This document shows positions 5,896-8,261 of a stretch of 8,261 bases of DNA, one piece after another. The notes beneath the pieces were generated by a model. It did not search any database and was not told the origin of the DNA. It was given only the letters and a program-made list of their open reading frames with translations. Position 1 is the first letter of the stretch; each line of letters begins with the position of its first letter. The position numbers and the translations under genes were made by a program. Source of the DNA: Chloroflexota bacterium (GTDB lineage: Bacteria > Chloroflexota > Limnocylindria > Limnocylindrales > CSP1-4); the NCBI GenBank assembly GCA_021789355.1, contig JAJYJR010000245.1:1-8261 (forward strand). Reading direction: 5' to 3'.

Positions 5896-7406
5896 GTCTC
5901 CTCGGGATCGATGTCGGGACCGGCGGTCTCAAGGCGATGGTGGTCCAGGCGGATACGGGTACAGCCGTGGCTCGCGCCTACCGCGAATACCCGGAGGCGA
6001 GGCCGCGGCCGGGCTGGGTGGAACTCAGCGGTGACCATGTCTGGGACGCTTTCCGGGCCGTCGTCGAAGAGGTCAACGCGGATCCGGCCGTCAGGGCAGA
6101 TCCGGTGACCGCAATGAGCTTCTCGATCTCGTGCGACGAGATCGTGCCGCTCGATCGCGACAAGCGCGCCCTCGGGAACGGCATCGTGTCGGCCGACACG
6201 CGCGGGTCCGAGCTGATCCCCCACGTCAAGGACCGGATCGATGAGCTGGAGCTCTTCCGCGTGACGGGCGTGCCGCTCCACTCAATGTTCCCCCTCGTGC
6301 GGCTTGTCTGGTACCAGCAGAACCAGCCTGCGATCCTGCGCGCGGCCGCGAAGTTCCTCGGCTGGGGCGATCTCATCATCTGGCGGCTCGGACTGCCGGC
6401 CGTGACGGACTACAGCAACGCGGCTCGCTGGATGGCCTTCGACATCCGGCGCCGCCACTGGGTGAGCGAGCTGTTCGACGTTCTCGAGCTGCCGACCGAC
6501 ATCCTCCCCGAGGCCCTGCCATCGGCCTCCGTGGTCGGCGAGGTCCCGTCGACGATGGCTGAGGAACTCGGCTTCCAGGGGTCGGTCATGGTCGCGACCG
6601 GCGCGATCGATCAGATCTGTGCGGCCATCGGCGGCGGGATGCGGCGCCCGGGGGATGCTGTCGTCGGCACTGGGACCTGGGAGGTGCTGACCACTCTCGT
6701 TGTCGAACCGCCCACCGACGAGGCGTCGCTCCGTCGCGGCTACGCTTACAGCAACTTCGTCGTGCCCGATCAGTTCATCAGCATGGCTGCGAACTCGAGC
6801 GGCGGGGCCCTCGTGCGCTGGTTCCGCGACGAGTTCGGGCAGGTCGAGAGTGCCACGGCGGCTTCGACGGGCCAGGACGTCTATCCACTGCTCCTCGCCG
6901 AGATGCCCGCCGAGCCTACCGGCATTCTCGTGCTGCCGCATTTCCAAGGCTCGCACAACCCGTGGATGGACCCGCGCTCGAAGAGCGCCATCCTCGGGAT
7001 GACCTGGCATGCGACGCGTGGTCACTTCCTGCGGGCGCTGATCGAGGGGATGACCTTCGAGCTCCGGGCGAATATCGACGGGCTGCGCAAGGGCGGTAGT
7101 CGTTTCGAGGTCCTGCGCAACACCGGTGGTGGCTCACGCTCGCCGGCCTGGTGTCAGATGAAGGCGGACATCCTCAAGCTCGCGATCGAGACGGTTGACA
7201 TCCCCGAGGCCGGTTGCCTCGCTGCGGCCATCCTCGCCGGGGTCGCGACCGGCGTCTATCCGTCATTCGAGGAGCCTCAAGCACGCTTCGTTCGACCGGC
7301 CGCGCGCTATGAGCCGGATCTCGCCACCGCCGACCGCTACGACGAACTCTACGACGTGTACCGCGAGGTCTACCCGGCCGTTGCGCCCATCACCCATAGG
7401 CTCTAG
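5892..7406 (+). CDS. FGGY-family carbohydrate kinase (xylulokinase-like)
   Basis: This is a predicted 504-residue kinase of the actin/hexokinase fold, the normal FGGY length, phosphorylating a hydroxyl of a free sugar or polyol. N-terminal domain: the phosphate loop LLGIDVGTGGLKAMVV (Asp7, Lys14), the DxR sugar contact in SADTRGSE (Asp102, Arg104), and TGVPLHSMFPLVRLVW. The catalytic Asp is Asp240 in ATGAIDQICAAIGGG. C-terminal ATP domain: VVGTGTWEV (258-265), AANSSGGALVRWF, and the adenine-site stretch NTGGGSRSPAWCQMKADIL (410-428). The ATG at 5892 forms an ATGA overlap with the PfkB stop. A TTG at 5880 would add four residues and is less likely. With the PfkB kinase it gives the operon two unrelated kinases, as needed to make a bisphosphate from a free ketose. 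Subfamily and sugar cannot be told from sequence alone. Confidence 0.9.
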   Translation: MSLLGIDVGTGGLKAMVVQADTGTAVARAYREYPEARPRPGWVELSGDHVWDAFRAVVEEVNADPAVRADPVTAMSFSISCDEIVPLDRDKRALGNGIVSADTRGSELIPHVKDRIDELELFRVTGVPLHSMFPLVRLVWYQQNQPAILRAAAKFLGWGDLIIWRLGLPAVTDYSNAARWMAFDIRRRHWVSELFDVLELPTDILPEALPSASVVGEVPSTMAEELGFQGSVMVATGAIDQICAAIGGGMRRPGDAVVGTGTWEVLTTLVVEPPTDEASLRRGYAYSNFVVPDQFISMAANSSGGALVRWFRDEFGQVESATAASTGQDVYPLLLAEMPAEPTGILVLPHFQGSHNPWMDPRSKSAILGMTWHATRGHFLRALIEGMTFELRANIDGLRKGGSRFEVLRNTGGGSRSPAWCQMKADILKLAIETVDIPEAGCLAAAILAGVATGVYPSFEEPQARFVRPAARYEPDLATADRYDELYDVYREVYPAVAPITHRL

Positions 7407-7441
7407 GTCGGGTCCGCGTCCGCCGACCGAGCAGGCAACCG

Positions 7442-7447
7442 AAGGAG
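7442..7447 (+). promoter_or_regulatory. Ribosome binding site that fixes the barrel-protein start
   Basis: AAGGAG lies 5 bases before a GTG at 7453. The frame stays open upstream to 7195, inside the FGGY gene, but that stretch is a shadow of the kinase. This site and the first beta strand directly after it set the true start. Confidence 0.75.
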
Positions 7448-7452
7448 CCGAC

Positions 7453-8130
7453 GTGGCCGAGTTCATCTTCATGTTGACCAAGGACGATGCGACGGTGCGG
7501 GACGCGCTCGATGTCTACGAGCAGGTCCGAACGACCGGACTCCAGTGGGTCGGGTTCAAGGACATCGGGGTGCCGGCTGAAACGCTCCACGAGCTGGCGG
7601 GCCGGATGCATTCGGACAACCGAACGGTGGTCCTCGAGATCGTCAGCACTGACCCCGTGGCTGAGCTTCGGTCGGTCCAAGTCGGGATCGAGATCGGCGC
7701 CGACGTGATCATGGGCGGTACCAACCCGGACGCCGCGCTGCCGTTGCTCAGCGGCCGGCCCCAACGCTACTTCCCGTTTCCGGGGTGGGTAGTCGACCAC
7801 CCATCGATCCTTGAGGGGTCGATTGAGGAGATCGCCGCGAGCGCGGCCGATCTCACCAGCCGCCCGGGAGTCCATGGCCTGGATCTTCTCGCTTATCGTC
7901 ACAGGAGCGCCGACATACCGACTTTGATCCGAGCTGTCGTGGCCGCTTCCCGAGGTCCGGTGGTCGTGGCCGGCAGCATCGACACGGCAGAGCAGATCCG
8001 GGTCGTCAGCGAGTGCGGAGCCTGGGGTTTCACGATCGGTGGCGGCGTCTTCGACCGGGTTCTGGTCCCGTCCGGCACCATTCGCGACCAGATTGAGGCG
8101 GCGCTCGCCGTTGCCTCTGGTCCGGTCTGA
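7453..8130 (+). CDS. Uncharacterised (beta/alpha)8-barrel protein, possible sugar-phosphate epimerase/isomerase
   Basis: I do not recognise a characterised family. The 225 residues lay out as eight strands in order: EFIFMLT, WVGFKDIG, TVVLEIVS, ADVIMGGT, RYFPFPGWV, HGLDLLAYRH, PVVVAGSI, WGFTIGGGVF. The end (VVVAGSIDTAEQI then GFTIGGGVF) matches the phosphate-binding strands 7 and 8 of small barrels such as NanE, TrpF, HisA and ribulose-phosphate 3-epimerase. Charged residues on strand ends that could do chemistry are Lys36 and Asp37 (GFKDIG), Glu62 (VLEIVS), Asp144 and Arg149 (LDLLAYRH). The pattern does not match the two-Asp layout of ribulose-phosphate epimerase. It begins 46 bases after the FGGY kinase with a good ribosome binding site, so it belongs to the operon. 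An epimerase or isomerase acting on the phosphorylated intermediate is the most natural role, but this is inference. An aldolase-like activity is an alternative. Confidence 0.75.
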   Translation: MAEFIFMLTKDDATVRDALDVYEQVRTTGLQWVGFKDIGVPAETLHELAGRMHSDNRTVVLEIVSTDPVAELRSVQVGIEIGADVIMGGTNPDAALPLLSGRPQRYFPFPGWVVDHPSILEGSIEEIAASAADLTSRPGVHGLDLLAYRHRSADIPTLIRAVVAASRGPVVVAGSIDTAEQIRVVSECGAWGFTIGGGVFDRVLVPSGTIRDQIEAALAVASGPV

Positions 8131-8157
8131 TGCCGTCGTCCATGCGAAATACAGAAA

Positions 8158-8165
8158 GAGGGGGG
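8158..8165 (+). promoter_or_regulatory. Ribosome binding site of the next gene
   Basis: GAGGGGGG lies 7 bases before the GTG at 8173. It supports a translated gene running off the right edge. Confidence 0.6.
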
Positions 8166-8172
8166 TATCCAC

Positions 8173-8261
8173 GTGAGTGCAGTGCCAGGGGATGCTGATC
8201 GCCCAGCGGTCTCACGGCCGGAGCGGCAGGAGCACGGTCACGGCGGACGCGGGCACGATCT
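8173..8261 (+). CDS. Start of an unidentified gene, cut by the window edge
   Basis: The frame from GTG at 8173 is open for 29 codons plus two bases to the edge and has a good Shine-Dalgarno. It begins 42 bases after the barrel-protein stop with no terminator between, so it is probably part of the same operon. The visible residues are polar and low in complexity (a start of MSAVPGDADRPAVSRPERQE, then His/Gly-rich). This looks like a disordered leader, with no domain seen. Function cannot be guessed. Confidence 0.5.
   Translation, partial: MSAVPGDADRPAVSRPERQEHGHGGRGHD

Noticed and set aside
6282..7025. Minus-strand open frame of 247 codons inside the FGGY kinase gene
   Set aside because: No domain or ribosome binding site. 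It lies wholly opposite well-conserved kinase motifs.
1695..8130. Direct assignment of the cluster as a fructoselysine (frl) or inositol (iol) operon
   Set aside because: The frl set needs a SIS-family deglycase and an FrlC-type epimerase, and the iol set needs IolG/E/D/B. None of these is visible, and neither pathway has an FGGY kinase.
7390..8172. Minus-strand open frame of 260 codons opposite the barrel protein
   Set aside because: The composition is typical of antisense frames, and the plus-strand frame has eight regular strands and a good start site.

Overview
The window is high-GC bacterial DNA. It holds one end of an IS21-family insertion sequence, the gene that element broke, a spacer rich in inverted repeats, and a co-directional gene cluster that looks like a carbohydrate catabolic operon. 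No gene identifies the lineage. The high GC content, AAGGAG-type ribosome binding sites, GTG starts and some genes without a visible Shine-Dalgarno fit a GC-rich actinobacterium or Chloroflexota member, but this is a guess.

Layout: (1) Positions 1 to about 1015 are the istA end of an IS21-like element on the minus strand. The istA gene runs off the window's left edge, and the outer end carries the repeated GGGGACTT boxes typical of the family. (2) At about 1015 the element has cut a minus-strand gene whose surviving first ~99 codons (1310 back to 1016) match the N-terminus of XRE-HTH/ImmA-IrrE metallopeptidase proteins. (3) Positions 1311-1694 hold no convincing gene but contain five inverted repeats, two of them perfect palindromes. 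(4) From 1695 onward every gene is on the plus strand: a GntR/HutC regulator, an APC-superfamily permease, a class II ketose-bisphosphate aldolase of the GatY/KbaY type, a PfkB-family sugar (phosphate) kinase, an FGGY-family sugar kinase, an uncharacterised small (beta/alpha)8-barrel protein, and the first 29 codons of another gene cut by the right edge.

The plus-strand genes fit one pathway. The regulator senses an effector through its UTRA domain and the permease imports a substrate. Two kinases of unrelated folds could phosphorylate a ketose in turn to a ketose 1,6-bisphosphate, which the aldolase would split to DHAP plus an aldehyde phosphate. The barrel protein, with a standard phosphate-binding beta7/beta8 end, could be the epimerase or isomerase. 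The aldolase, PfkB and FGGY genes are tightly packed (14-nt gap, then a 4-base ATGA overlap). An amino-acid-type APC permease in a sugar-kinase operon recalls the enterobacterial fructoselysine (frl) operon, which also pairs an APC permease, a PfkB kinase and a HutC-type regulator. No SIS-family deglycase is visible here, and the frl operon lacks an aldolase and an FGGY kinase, so this is a different and apparently undescribed combination. The substrate cannot be read from the sequence.
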